From Lewinellaceae bacterium (GTDB lineage Bacteria; Bacteroidota; Bacteroidia; Chitinophagales; Saprospiraceae), in NCBI GenBank assembly GCA_016708875.1, contig JADJFA010000020.1:26785-90784 (forward strand): 64,000 bases of DNA. Reading direction: 5' to 3'. Numbering within the stretch: position 1 is the stretch's first letter; every line of letters starts with the position of its first letter. Shown piece by piece: positions 17,241 through 25,987 of the stretch. Position numbers and translations under genes: made by a program. Under the pieces are notes generated by a model, which was not told where the DNA came from, did no database searches, and worked only from the letters and a program-made list of their open reading frames with translations.

Positions 17241-18292
17241 TTTTTATTTCGAAGCCTAAATCGAGGCAACAAAAACAAGACCAGGGAAAAAACAACAGCC
17301 AGTACAAATTCTAACAACAGCACCGTAAAAAGACCACATCGGTTGAAGCCAAAGGCTACACAAATGAATAGGAGATTCACCCCGATCAGCACTCCTGTGG
17401 TGCTGGAATGGCTAAGCCCACAACGGAGCAACTGATGGTGTATGTGCGTTTTGTCTGGGGAGAAGGGCGAACGCCCCTTTAGAATACGGCGCATTATAAC
17501 CGAAAGCGTATCGTACAAGGGCAAAATGAGCACAGCCACGGCAATGGCTGGAGCGGCCCCAAAAATGTAAAGATCGCCTGAGGGAAGTTTGTGGTTTGTC
17601 TCTATAAATGAGATGGCAAGGATGGCGCACACCGTACCCATGAGCAAGGAACCCGTATCGCCCATGAAAATTTTAGCGGGCGAAAAATTGTACCACAAAA
17701 AAGCCAAAGTAGCGCCTGCGAGCGAAAAGGCAACGACTGCCAATGCGAGCGCACCCATTAAATGCAAACAAGTTCCAAAAACCAGACAAGTCAAAAGACC
17801 TACGCTGCCCCCCAACCCGTTTATGCCATCAATGAAGTTAAAAGCATTGACTATCCCAACGATAACGACAATCGTAAGCATAAAACTTGCGGGTTCCGAC
17901 AATTCATGCAGACCAAAAAAGCCATATAAACTTGCAACCTGGACATCGGCTTTATACGCCAAAATAATCGCCACCAAAAGCTGCCCGCCCAATTTCTTCG
18001 CTGGGGAAATGGGCAGCAAATCATCGAGAATACCTATCAAAAAGACAAGTACAAAAGCAGCTAGAATATATTGAAGCATGCCAAAACTACCCACAGGAGT
18101 CCACAAAACAATTCCACAAATCGTTCCAGCGAAAATACCAATACCACCCAACGATGGAGTCGGTTCTTGGTGGGAGCTGCGTTCGTTGGGGCGGTCATAA
18201 AGCCGCCGCTCCTTTGCAACCTTGATAATAACGGGGATAATCAAAAAGGTAAGCGTGAAAGCAGTGCCGAAACCAAGCAGTAAGGCGTACAT
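17237..18292 (-). CDS. Polyprenyl-phosphate sugar-1-phosphate transferase (WecA/MraY family)
   Basis: A 351-residue integral membrane enzyme with about 11 helices that links a sugar-1-phosphate from a UDP-sugar to undecaprenyl phosphate, starting polysaccharide or O-antigen synthesis. Family motifs are visible: the DRP and HQ-x-PTPSLGGIGIF loop, the catalytic LIGILDDLLPIS, AFNFIDGINGLGG, AKIFMGDTGSL and the late DKTHIHHQLL. This last HIHH motif points to the WecA/TagO branch rather than MraY. I start at ATG 18292; the longer frame would overlap accA. It is 16 bases downstream of accA, on the same strand, and probably co-transcribed. Confidence 0.92.
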   Translation of the reverse strand: MYALLLGFGTAFTLTFLIIPVIIKVAKERRLYDRPNERSSHQEPTPSLGGIGIFAGTICGIVLWTPVGSFGMLQYILAAFVLVFLIGILDDLLPISPAKKLGGQLLVAIILAYKADVQVASLYGFFGLHELSEPASFMLTIVVIVGIVNAFNFIDGINGLGGSVGLLTCLVFGTCLHLMGALALAVVAFSLAGATLAFLWYNFSPAKIFMGDTGSLLMGTVCAILAISFIETNHKLPSGDLYIFGAAPAIAVAVLILPLYDTLSVIMRRILKGRSPFSPDKTHIHHQLLRCGLSHSSTTGVLIGVNLLFICVAFGFNRCGLFTVLLLEFVLAVVFSLVLFLLPRFRLRNKK

Positions 18293-18308
18293 AGGAATTC
18301 GGTCGGCA

Positions 18309-19265
18309 TTATGGAAGCCTGCGGTAATGGCCCATTTTGCTGTATTTATCAATTCTAGCGACGATACGCTCTTCCGGGTCTTGCGTTGTTAATTTGGCCA
18401 ATTCAGCCTTGATATGCTGTTTTAAAGTTTCGGCCATTTCCTCCGGAGCATTGTGTCCACCGCCGAGCGGCTCTTTTACAATACCATCAATAAGACCAAA
18501 AGAAAGCATGTTGTCGGCGTCTAGCTTGAGCGCATCTGCAGCTTGCTCTTTGAAATCCCAGGAATGCCATAGGATAGAGGAACAAGACTCGGGTGAAATA
18601 ACCGAATACCAAGTGTATTCAAGCATGAACACCCGATCGCCCAGCCCAATGCCAAGCGCTCCGCCCGAGGCGCCTTCGCCGATGACATAGCACAAGATGG
18701 GCACCCGCAATTGAGCCATTTCGAACAGGTTGCGAGCAATGGCTTCTGCCTGACCTCGCTGCTCGGCTTCAATCCCGGGATATGCCCCAGGGGTATCAAT
18801 AAGGGTCACCACGGGAAAACCGAACCGTTCTGCCATCTTCATCAGTCTCAACGCCTTGCGATAACCCTCAGGGTTGGCCATACCAAAATTGCGGTATTGG
18901 CGCATTTTGGTGTTCACTCCTTTTTGGTGACCGATCACCATCACAGTTTGGCCGTCAAAATCGGCGAGGCCGCCCACAATTGCATGGTCGTCTCCGGCAC
19001 AACGATCTCCGTGGAGTTCGACAAATTTTTGGCAAATCGTTGTCAGGTAATACAGGGTATAAGGGCGTTCTGGATGTCGCGAGAGCTGCACTTTCTGCCA
19101 GCCGGTAAGGTTGTAATATATTTCTTCGCGCTTGCTTTGGATTTTGCTTTCCAACTCGCGCGTCATGGCGCTCACATCGAGCTCGCCTTTTTCGCCTACT
19201 TCTTTAAGTTTCTCCAACTGTTCGTAAAGCGCTTCTAGAGGCTTTTCAAAATCCATGAAGGTCAT
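18309..19265 (-). CDS. accA: Acetyl-CoA carboxylase carboxyltransferase, alpha subunit
   Basis: A 318-residue subunit of the carboxyltransferase that, with AccD, moves CO2 from carboxybiotin to acetyl-CoA to form malonyl-CoA, the first committed step of fatty-acid synthesis. The start at ATG 19265 gives the family N-terminus (MTFMDFEKPLEALYEQLEKL); several upstream ATGs are possible. The crotonase-like core shows YNLTGWQKVQLSRHPERPYT, VMVIGHQKG, FVVTLIDTPGAYPG and the oxyanion-hole glycines of IGEGASGGALGIGLG. accD is not in the window. A TATCTTTG element on the same strand at 19321-19314 could be the -7 box, but no -33 box is clear. Confidence 0.96.
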   Translation of the reverse strand: MTFMDFEKPLEALYEQLEKLKEVGEKGELDVSAMTRELESKIQSKREEIYYNLTGWQKVQLSRHPERPYTLYYLTTICQKFVELHGDRCAGDDHAIVGGLADFDGQTVMVIGHQKGVNTKMRQYRNFGMANPEGYRKALRLMKMAERFGFPVVTLIDTPGAYPGIEAEQRGQAEAIARNLFEMAQLRVPILCYVIGEGASGGALGIGLGDRVFMLEYTWYSVISPESCSSILWHSWDFKEQAADALKLDADNMLSFGLIDGIVKEPLGGGHNAPEEMAETLKQHIKAELAKLTTQDPEERIVARIDKYSKMGHYRRLP

Positions 19266-19389
19266 TGCCATAGCGAGGAGTAGATGTTTGAACGGTCTTT
19301 GAATAGGGGGAGGCAAAGATACGCTTCGAGTCGTGGTTTTTCTTAGAGGACTCCATCCTCAATCTTCTTGTAAAATTTTTTCATAAAAA

Positions 19390-19422
19390 TTTGTTGCTCC
19401 GGTCAGAGAGAAACTATCTTTG
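19390..19422 (+). promoter_or_regulatory. Promoter of tRNA-Asp
   Basis: TTTG at 19390-19393 and TATCTTTG at 19415-19422, spaced 21 bases, match the Bacteroidota consensus. The tRNA begins 24 bases downstream. Confidence 0.65.
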
Positions 19423-19446
19423 CACCCGCTTTTGAAAAGAAGCAAC

Positions 19447-19520
19447 GGATTGGTAGTTCAGTTGGTTAGAATGCCGCCCTGTCACGGCGGAGGTCGCGGG
19501 TTCGAGTCCCGTCCAGTCCG
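19447..19520 (+). tRNA. tRNA-Asp (GTC)
   Basis: A 74-base cloverleaf. The acceptor stem GGATTGG pairs with CCAGTCC (one G-T pair), the D arm lies in AGTTCAGTTGGTTAGAA, and the anticodon stem CCGCC/GGCGG encloses a loop with GTC. The T arm GCGGG/CCCGT has the TTCGAGT loop, and the discriminator base is G. CCA is not encoded. A promoter precedes it and a terminator follows. Confidence 0.97.
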
Positions 19521-19525
19521 CAAAT

Positions 19526-19567
19526 AAAAGGCTAACGTCCTGTAATCAGGGTGCTAGCCTTTTTTGT
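19526..19567 (+). terminator. Terminator after tRNA-Asp
   Basis: Outer arms AAAAGGCTA (19526-19534) and TAGCCTTTT (19555-19563) and an inner CCTG/CAGG stem (19539-19550) form a hairpin followed by a T run. Confidence 0.85.
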
Positions 19568-19574
19568 TTTTGGT

Positions 19575-20338
19575 TTGGGTAGGGAATTGGGTGTGGTTCT
19601 GCGATTTGTGATACAAATCAGTCCCGCGGGTCTCGGGCGCCCGGGCGGGGGGGGGGGGGATCCTTTTGTGGGGGCTTTTTTTTAGGAGGGGGGCGTGAGC
19701 GGCTTTTTTAGAATAGTAATTCCTTTTTGTAGTCCACGTATAACCACTCTGACTCAAACGGTTCGCGGGGGCCCCCCGCCCGAAACCCCCGGGGCCCGGC
19801 CCAACGGAAAACCGCACGGGGGGGGGCCCCGGGGGGGGGGGTGGGCCATTTTGGTGGTCCCCTCCCTGGTGGTTGCGTTCAATGGCTTTTTTCAAAGCAA
19901 GTTCCAAATTCTGATTTCGTGTGGTTTTGCCCCGGCTCGCCAAAATAAGTTTTAAGTCTCCTTCCTTATTAAGTTTGTTTTTGAGCAGGTGCGAAAGCAG
20001 GTCGGCGTAAAACTCAGCCTCTTTTCCATTGTGCTTGTTTTCGTAAAGTGGCGGATTTCCCACCGCTTCAACTTTCCCACGAACGCCTGGGGGGGGGGGG
20101 TTTTTTTGCGAATGCTTGGAATGCCCTCAAAATATCGGTCACGCGCCGTTAACTTTTGCAACTGGACAACCTTTTGACGTACTTCCTCCAAAGGCTCTTT
20201 GAATTTTACCATGCCAATCATAAAGCATTTGGAAACGCCATTTTGCCCAATGATCGGCACTTTCCCTTTCCCGTAAAAGGTAGTGTCTCCTGCTTCATCC
20301 AAAAAACGGTGGTTGTCTTGAAACAGTTGTGACATCAT
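19575..20338 (-). pseudogene. DUF3800 protein gene, damaged, within abnormal G/C homopolymer tracts
   Basis: The N-terminal 75 residues match DUF3800 well (HRFLDEAGDTTFYGKG with the acidic FLDEAG motif, FMIGMVKF). A later part is in another frame (ENKHNGKEAEFYADLLSHLLKNK, then NQNLELALKKAIERN). Between them the frame jumps at a run of ten G (on the + strand, about 20091-20100), and roughly 20-25 expected residues seem to be missing. Beyond about 19870 the sequence turns into long G and C runs (for example 19637-19650, 19818-19841), and no family sequence can be followed. DUF3800 proteins have an RNase H-like fold and are often linked to mobile DNA or phage defence. The gene may be intact in the organism and spoiled in this assembly. 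Confidence 0.6.
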
Positions 20339-20459
20339 TTTTTGCTTTTAATTCCAAACATTGCACGGTGTACCGCTCAAAGCCCAAACAGGAACACTAT
20401 AGCAGCCAATCCGGATTTGTTTAACAAGTGATTCGCTCCAACTAAAGAAGAATAAGCAA

Positions 20460-20815
20460 TCACTTTTGACGAACCTCTTTTCGTTTAATGACAAAATGCA
20501 ATGTTTTTATCCCTGCCCCCTCTTCTGTAAAATATGATTGACCAGATCCCCCTACTGCATGAAATTTAAAGCACACATGCTGTTAAATTTTGCGGGCTTT
20601 CCTGTTATTGGGTCTGTCAACATTTCAGGCGTTTTAAACCAACCCGTAACATTTTCACCATAGTTGACTTCGACCTTGAGTTTTGAAGAAAAACCGCCGA
20701 TAACTCCGCTTATTTCAGCAAACCGCCAAAACGTTGAATCGGGTGACACAGATGATTGTGCGTCTGCAAGATGTGGAGTGCAGTAGATTAGAAGTATGGC
20801 TAATAAACGTTTCAT
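20460..20815 (-). CDS. Small exported protein of unknown function, one frameshift
   Basis: A signal peptide (MKRLLAILLIYCTPHLADAQ) is followed by a short beta-rich domain that mentions GKPAKFNSM, a pattern I associate with small Bacteroidota proteins that end in a YHFVLKRK-like strand. The open frame stops at 20552 after 87 codons. The expected C-terminus (FTEEGAGIKTLHFVIKRKEV) follows in another frame, to a TGA at 20460-20462. One extra T in the short T run at about 20569-20571 restores a protein of 118 residues. The function of this family is not known to me. The gene stands alone between the damaged DUF3800 gene and a gene-poor gap. Confidence 0.65.
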
Positions 20816-21407
20816 CTTATTTAAGATTTGTTAGAAAACAAAGATAGCAAAATAGAGCCATATTTTTTATCTTGCAAGTGTTATTTATATTATGATTTTG
20901 GCAAAAGAAGGTTTCAAACAGCTCATCAGCCAGTTCCATCGGCACAAAAAGACCCGGCCCTGACGTTTCAAGACCGGGGTTCTCGCCTATGAAGCATAAG
21001 ACATCTGAACCGGTTGGATGGGAGTTCTGGGGCGGGTACTGTCAATATTATTTTTAGTTACAAAGGCAAATTACTCCCCGCATGTGTCAACGGAAGGAGA
21101 TCAAAGGGGCATAGCAAAACCACTAAGCGGGAGACATCGCTTTGAAGGAAATTCGCACAGCAAAAATTTAATGAAGGAAAGAAATGCCCAATATAAGGGC
21201 AAAATGGGCGCGTGAAGCGCCAAGCGTAGCGGTACAAACCTGCTCATGGGATAATCGGTTGTTGTGATGTAATCGGTACATCAGCGTCTGTTGCTTCGGA
21301 TTACTCGGATTAAAAATGACACACAAAAATAACCAAATACTCCAGTTGGAGCTCAATTTTGGGTAAATATGTCGGCTGTTTGTCTTTTTTAACGATTGGG
21401 GCAGATT
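20816..21407. other. 592-base gap with no recognisable gene
   Basis: All frames are short or interrupted, and none shows a domain, signal peptide or codon pattern like its neighbours. The stretch has no tRNA, no long hairpin and no clear insertion-sequence end. The part from 20900 to 21240 is richer in G and C than the AT-rich flanks and could be a decayed gene, but I cannot identify it. Confidence 0.5.
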
Positions 21408-21890
21408 TCAGACGGTATAGAAACCGCCCCAATTTCTACCATATTCCTCCCAAAAGGCCACAACCTTGCTCCTGGCCGGGAATTCGGAGTAAATCTCAGC
21501 GTCTTTGATGCATTTTAGCACATGACGGGTGGGGTTCGAGACTTCCTCCGGCAGCGCATCGGGCGAGAACCAGGCAACGTCTTTGAATTTTTTAGTCTCC
21601 AAAGATTCTGGTTCACCCGAGAAACGGGAGGCTTTGAAATAAAGCACCAACAAGGTTTCGTTCTTTTGGAGTTTGTGGCGGTGCAGTGTGTGTACCAGTT
21701 TAAGGTCTTCTGGTTCCACATGAATGGAGGCCTCCTCTTTGGCCTCCCTGGCAAGGGCCTCTCTTGCAAATTCGTGTTCCTCGACGTTGCCGCCGATCAG
21801 CGTATAGCGCCCGCCATTACGCTTGGTTTGTCGAAGGAAGAGCAGTTTTCCGTTTTCTTCGAGAATGAGGCGTACGGCGAAAATGAGCAT
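21408..21890 (-). CDS. Nudix hydrolase
   Basis: A 160-residue protein with a full Nudix box: GGNVEEHEFAREALAREAKEEASI (about residues 33-56), fitting GX5EX7REUXEEXGU except for Ser in place of the last Gly. The N-terminal strand MLIFAVRLILEENGKLLFLRQ and the T-L-I-G-G turn are typical. Family members hydrolyse nucleoside diphosphates linked to another group (for example oxidised nucleotides or NDP-sugars); this sequence does not show the substrate. No signal peptide. The next gene upstream on the same strand is the small exported protein at 21943, 52 bases away. Confidence 0.9.
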   Translation of the reverse strand: MLIFAVRLILEENGKLLFLRQTKRNGGRYTLIGGNVEEHEFAREALAREAKEEASIHVEPEDLKLVHTLHRHKLQKNETLLVLYFKASRFSGEPESLETKKFKDVAWFSPDALPEEVSNPTRHVLKCIKDAEIYSEFPARSKVVAFWEEYGRNWGGFYTV

Positions 21891-21942
21891 GACGGGGTAA
21901 AAATTCTATTAGTATTTGAAAATCAAAGGGTTGTGATATTGC

Positions 21943-22389
21943 TCATTCAATGTAAATCGCCAGCAAAGCCGTTTCAACGGCTGCTTTAGAAGCCTTTTGT
22001 GTTGACAATTCTTTTTGTTTTTTGCTGCGCAGCACGCGAATATCTGCCTGTGTTTTTCTGTAAAGATCTACCTGTGCCTTGGTGTTTAGGATGCGTTGGA
22101 TGCTGGCGAGTGTACCTTTTTGAACGTTTTGCACCTTTGCACGGTAGAGCGCTGGGTCGGATCTTTGAAAAGCCGCGATTTGTGCCATATTTTTCGATTT
22201 GCGCACTTGAATCGTGTACATCTGCTTCGCTTGGTCAGCGTTGAGCTTATACTTTGCCGTTAGCGCTTCTGTCGCTTTGCGAATCTCTTGGTCGTTGCTG
22301 GTGGCAGGCGCAGTACTTTCTGCTTTTTGGGCATTCAGAACGAAGCCACTCTGTAAGAGCAAAAGAAGAAAAAAGAGCGATTTATTCAT
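21943..22389 (-). CDS. Small exported helical protein, Spy-like in shape
   Basis: I choose ATG 22389 because it starts directly with a signal peptide (MNKSLFFLLLLLQSGFVLNA). The mature protein, about 128 residues, is highly helical and rich in Lys, Gln and Ala (EALTAKYKLNADQAKQMYTIQVRK), similar in shape to periplasmic chaperone-like proteins of the Spy/CpxP type or the helical DUF families common in Bacteroidota. The LTxxQxxQ motif of CpxP is not clear (LNADQAKQM is the nearest), so the family is uncertain. It is 105 bases downstream of the DUF4230 gene on the same strand. Confidence 0.7.
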   Translation of the reverse strand: MNKSLFFLLLLLQSGFVLNAQKAESTAPATSNDQEIRKATEALTAKYKLNADQAKQMYTIQVRKSKNMAQIAAFQRSDPALYRAKVQNVQKGTLASIQRILNTKAQVDLYRKTQADIRVLRSKKQKELSTQKASKAAVETALLAIYIE

Positions 22390-22494
22390 GATATCAAACA
22401 AATTAACCGGTTGTGAAGGCTTAAAAAACGGGTTCAAAAGTAGACAAACTTCGCGGTTCTGTGATTTATTATGGCGACGCAGATCTTGTGGTGT

Positions 22495-23091
22495 TCATTC
22501 GCGCAATTCTTTAATTTCTTCCTCCGCTCCACCGATTTGAAGTTTCCAACCAGCACCCTCCACCATAAAGCGTACAAGATCGAGCATTTTTGCACCTTGT
22601 TCATCTGCTTCTGTCAAAAGCCTGCTTTTCAAGGCATTGTCGCGGATGAGGTCTTTGGCGCGTTGGTTTATCCGCGTATAATCTTCAGGAGAAAATGAGG
22701 CAAACAGCCCTTCCGTTATGTCGTAATAATCCAATGTATGGTCAATACTCAAGATTTCCGGTTTGGGCAGACCGCTCATTCGAATGGTTTTTGTGATAGG
22801 ATCAGCCTCGATATTCAGTCGTTCCAGATTGTAACCTGCCGAAACGGTAGCCCGTACCCGCACCAACACTTTTTTATCCCAGAAAAAAGAGAAATAGCCT
22901 TGATATTCAGAGTAGTTGTAAATTTCTGAAAACGTCCCTTCCACAGTGCTGAGCTTGGCCACGGCCTGTATTTTTTCTAGCAGTACTGTGGAGTCTTCCA
23001 CTGGTTTAGACCCAGTAGAAAAATAACGCCAACTGAGCCAACCCCCGACTATAAAAGCAATAACGATGGCGAGAAAAGAAGAAGAGCGCAT
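22495..23091 (-). CDS. DUF4230 domain-containing protein
   Basis: A 198-residue protein with one N-terminal transmembrane helix (MRSSSFLAIVIAFIVGGWLSW) and a DUF4230 domain outside the membrane. Family traits are VLLEKIQAVAKLSTVEG at the domain start, KVLVRVRATVSAGYNLERLN, the ITKTIRMSGLPKPEILSID strand pair, and a helical C-terminal part with ARDLIRDNAL-like sequence. DUF4230 proteins are found in many bacteria and their function is not settled. The gene is divergent from panC, with 146 bases between the two starts. Confidence 0.88.
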   Translation of the reverse strand: MRSSSFLAIVIAFIVGGWLSWRYFSTGSKPVEDSTVLLEKIQAVAKLSTVEGTFSEIYNYSEYQGYFSFFWDKKVLVRVRATVSAGYNLERLNIEADPITKTIRMSGLPKPEILSIDHTLDYYDITEGLFASFSPEDYTRINQRAKDLIRDNALKSRLLTEADEQGAKMLDLVRFMVEGAGWKLQIGGAEEEIKELRE

Positions 23092-23237
23092 AGATTGGAG
23101 AGATTTGAGCGGACAAAATTGCGAATAATAGGCATCACTTTCGCTTTTCGTGCAAAAGCCTTCTGAAATCCTTCAGACAATATTCAATAGAATGTACGAC
23201 ACGGCTACATTTGCCCGCGATAACGCACCTACAGATA

Positions 23238-24077
23238 ATGCTCATTTTCAAAAAAGTAACCGATCTGCGCCGATGGATTGGAAATCAAACTACCCCAGTA
23301 GGCTTTGCGCCCACTATGGGAGCACTTCACGATGGGCATCTCGAGCTTGTTCGTATGGCAAAACGGGAGGGCTGTCTCGCGGTGGCCAGCATATTCGTGA
23401 ACCCCACTCAGTTCAATGATCCCCGCGACCTTGAAAAATACCCCCGGACGGTTGAAAAGGACACTGAATTACTCCTTTCAGCCCATTGCGACGCGCTTTT
23501 CATCCCTTCGGTGGAGGAGGTGTACCCGCCGGGGGAAAACCTTCGCATCGAACTGGATTTCAAGCATTTGGACAAAGTGATGGAGGGAAAATTTCGCCCC
23601 GGCCATTTCGAGGGCATGGCTACCGTTGTAAACCGCTTGCTCGATATTGTGCGTCCACATCGGCTATACATGGGACAAAAAGATTTTCAACAACTTAGTG
23701 TTGTTCGCGATATGATCCACCAACTAGATCTGCCAGTCGAGCTCGTTATGTGTCCAACAGTTAGAGAATCCGACGGCTTAGCCATGAGCAGCCGAAATAT
23801 GCGTCTTACGCCAGAAATGCGTGCGGCAGCCCCTGCAATACACCAGACCTTGCAATGGGCAAAATCAGCACTGAACAATAAGCGTCCAATAGAAGATATT
23901 CAATCGGAAGCCCTTTCAAAACTCGCAGCGAATAGTCTTCGTCCCGAGTACTTCGAGATTGTGGATGGAGAAACATTGCTCAATGTCGGCGATCACAACG
24001 AAAGCGATTTCATTGTGGCCTGTACCGCAGCTTTTGCAGGAGAGGTGCGGCTTATTGACAACCTTGTTTTAAAATAA
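23238..24077 (+). CDS. panC: Pantothenate synthetase (pantoate-beta-alanine ligase)
   Basis: A 279-residue cytoplasmic enzyme joining pantoate and beta-alanine with ATP, the last step of vitamin B5 synthesis. I start at ATG 23238, giving MLIFKKVTDLRRWIG. The nucleotide-binding HIGH-like motif is TMGALHDGHLELV (near residue 30), followed by SIFVNPTQF and GKFRPGHFEGMATVV. MGQKDFQQLSVVRDM and the KMSKS-like SDGLAMSSRNM come later, all as in the family. panB and panD are not in the window. A hairpin separates it from the amine oxidase gene. Confidence 0.96.
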   Translation: MLIFKKVTDLRRWIGNQTTPVGFAPTMGALHDGHLELVRMAKREGCLAVASIFVNPTQFNDPRDLEKYPRTVEKDTELLLSAHCDALFIPSVEEVYPPGENLRIELDFKHLDKVMEGKFRPGHFEGMATVVNRLLDIVRPHRLYMGQKDFQQLSVVRDMIHQLDLPVELVMCPTVRESDGLAMSSRNMRLTPEMRAAAPAIHQTLQWAKSALNNKRPIEDIQSEALSKLAANSLRPEYFEIVDGETLLNVGDHNESDFIVACTAAFAGEVRLIDNLVLK

Positions 24078-24082
24078 AACTG

Positions 24083-24148
24083 GCCACTAATTGCACTAAT
24101 TCATTCCCCAAAAGAGTCCTCTTCGTGTAAATTCGTGCAATTAGTGGC
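24083..24148. repeat. Inverted repeat between panC and the amine oxidase gene
   Basis: Arms 24083-24096 and 24135-24148 (GCCACTAATTGCAC and its complement) pair perfectly, with further AATT pairing inside the 38-base loop. The arm words (ATTAGTGGC, ATTCGTGCAA) are of the same repetitive type as other gene-end hairpins here. It may stop panC transcription. Confidence 0.6.
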
Positions 24149-24161
24149 AAAACTCTTCAGC

Positions 24162-25751
24162 ATGAAAAAACAATCTAAAACGCCGCTTTTCAACACGATT
24201 CGCAAGGCATTCGGAATGGCACTTGCAGCCGAACGCCGCCAGACTTCTGCAGAAGATATTGTACAGCGCAACGAGGAATATAGCCGTTCGCGCCGCCGGT
24301 TTTTAGAGAACATGGGTAAAACAGCAGTGGTGGGAAGCCTCGTCCCAAAACTTGTTTTACCAAAAGGGGGCAACTTTTTCAATCGCGCCATTGCTCCGCG
24401 TATCGCGATTGTGGGTGGAGGCATTGCGGGCCTGACAGCCCTTCACAGCTTGAAAAAGAGTGGACTGGATGCGACTATATACGAGTCGTCCAACCGCGTC
24501 GGAGGGCGGATTTTCAGCGTTACGGATGCAATGGGCCCCAATTCCTGGACCGAATTTGGGGGCGAATTCATTGATACCAACCATGCTGATATGTGGCGTT
24601 TGGCAGAAGAGTTTGGTCTCGAATTGATGGATTATGCCCAGGCGTCCGAGACCAAGCTCATCAAAGAAGCCTTCTTTTTCAACGGACAACATTACACTTT
24701 GGCTCAAGTAGTGGAGGAATTTCGCGGTTTTGCGCCGCGCATGCAGGCCGATATTGACAAGCTTGATGATGAGATTTCCTACAAGGCGACGAGTAAAATA
24801 GTGAAAAAATTCGACCGCATCCCACTTTCCCAATATTTGGAGCAAATTGGAGCATCGGGTTGGGTTAAGAAACTCATCGAAGTCGCTTATGAATCCGAGT
24901 ACGGTCTTTCGCCAGATGTTCAATCAAGCCTAAATCTGTTATTGCTCATCTCCACGGAAACACCTGATGGTCAATGGGAAGTTTTTGGCGAGAGCGACGA
25001 GCGATACAAAGTACGCAACGGCAACCAGGGCATTCCCAACGCAATTGCTGAACGGCATGCCAACCATCTTGAAATGGGGCTTGCGTTGGAGTCCATACGC
25101 TCTAAAGGCAGTGCTTATGCGCTTCATTTTGCGGGCATGTCAGAGCCTGTTGTGGCAGATTATGTGATTCTTACCATACCCTTCACCGTGCTGCGAAGAC
25201 TCGAGGTAAAGCTGGATATGCCTCCTGTCAAACGAAGGTGCATCAACGAATTAGGCTATGGCATCAACGCCAAACTGATGCTCGGCATGAAAAACCACTT
25301 TTGGAGGGCAAAGGGATATACTGGCCTTGTTTATTCAGATAACGGCATCCCAAACGGTTGGGACAATGCCCAACTCCAGACCCCGGACGATCAAGTGGCC
25401 GGACTTTCCATCCTTTTTGGAGGCAGACGCGGCACCAACGTGGGTCATGGCACCCAGGAACAGCAAAAAGACAAGTACCTTAAATTGTGGGAGCAGATTT
25501 TCCCCGGCGCTACGGCTGCGTTCAACGGCAAAACGGCCCGTATGGACTGGCCGACCTACCCCCATGCTTTGGGATCATACATCTGCCCGACAGTAGGCCA
25601 GTACACCAGCATCGGTGGTGCAGAACAAATGCCACTCGGCAATGTGTTTTTTGCCGGAGAACATTGTGGCGGTGATTTTGCCGGTTTTATGAACGGTGCT
25701 GCCCAAAGTGGCCGTGAAGCGGCTGAGGCGGTGTTGATGAAAGTGAAATAA
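24162..25751 (+). CDS. Tat-exported flavin amine oxidase family protein
   Basis: A 529-residue FAD enzyme of the monoamine oxidase family. Residues 1-75 form a long N-terminal region with a twin-arginine signal (SRRRFLENMGKTAVVGSLVP), so it is probably exported folded. The FAD-binding motif RIAIVGGGIAGLTALHSLKK with ESSNRVGGRIFS comes next. Further family parts are ELGYGINAKLMLGM and the C-terminal dinucleotide motif NVFFAGEHCGGDFAGFMNGAAQSG. I start at ATG 24162; the longer frame needs GTG. Members oxidise amines, polyamines or tryptophan-like substrates; the substrate here is not evident, and no pathway genes are adjacent. Confidence 0.9.
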   Translation: MKKQSKTPLFNTIRKAFGMALAAERRQTSAEDIVQRNEEYSRSRRRFLENMGKTAVVGSLVPKLVLPKGGNFFNRAIAPRIAIVGGGIAGLTALHSLKKSGLDATIYESSNRVGGRIFSVTDAMGPNSWTEFGGEFIDTNHADMWRLAEEFGLELMDYAQASETKLIKEAFFFNGQHYTLAQVVEEFRGFAPRMQADIDKLDDEISYKATSKIVKKFDRIPLSQYLEQIGASGWVKKLIEVAYESEYGLSPDVQSSLNLLLLISTETPDGQWEVFGESDERYKVRNGNQGIPNAIAERHANHLEMGLALESIRSKGSAYALHFAGMSEPVVADYVILTIPFTVLRRLEVKLDMPPVKRRCINELGYGINAKLMLGMKNHFWRAKGYTGLVYSDNGIPNGWDNAQLQTPDDQVAGLSILFGGRRGTNVGHGTQEQQKDKYLKLWEQIFPGATAAFNGKTARMDWPTYPHALGSYICPTVGQYTSIGGAEQMPLGNVFFAGEHCGGDFAGFMNGAAQSGREAAEAVLMKVK

Positions 25752-25834
25752 CAAGGAAACCGTATGATTTTTGGAATTGCCCCCTTCTTCGAGGCCAAAT
25801 TCCAAATTATCGTTGGTAAAAATTTTAAGCGAGG

Positions 25835-25867
25835 TTTGTTTTTTCGCTTAGCGCGGATGTATCTTTG
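25835..25867 (+). promoter_or_regulatory. Promoter ahead of the tRNA-Lys region
   Basis: TTTG at 25835-25838 and TATCTTTG at 25860-25867, spaced 21 bases, fit the Bacteroidota consensus. Transcription would run through the decayed tRNA copy and then the intact tRNA-Lys. Confidence 0.6.
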
Positions 25868-25903
25868 CAGCCGTTTTTGAAAAATGGTGTTTTTTAGGGA
25901 CTT

Positions 25904-25975
25904 GATCTCGTAGCTCAGTCGGTAGAGCATCCCGATTTTAGATCGGGAGAGTCATCGGGTTTCGGATTAATTCAG
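25904..25975 (+). pseudogene. Decayed tRNA copy with a tRNA-Lys 5' half
   Basis: The first 26 bases are identical to the intact tRNA-Lys that starts 84 bases later (acceptor 5' strand, D arm). The anticodon arm differs: CCCGA and TCGGG enclose the loop TTTTAGA, which would place TTA at the anticodon, a triplet that reads UAA. The T-arm region is only loosely similar to tRNA-Lys, with several inserted bases, and no 3' acceptor strand is present. It cannot form a normal cloverleaf, so I call it a remnant and not a suppressor tRNA. Confidence 0.6.
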
Positions 25976-25987
25976 ATTACAATATAA

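Noticed and set aside
19447..19567. An integrated element bounded by tRNA-Asp, given the odd DUF3800 region next to it
   Set aside because: No integrase gene and no second copy of the tRNA 3' end was found downstream within the window.
21018..21215. A 65-codon frame in the 20816-21407 gap
   Set aside because: No signal peptide, domain or relatives that I recognise; composition is not gene-like and the frame has no clear start context.
25904..25975. A possible UAA suppressor tRNA
   Set aside because: The anticodon loop could read UAA, but the T arm and the 3' acceptor strand are missing, so no working tRNA can form.
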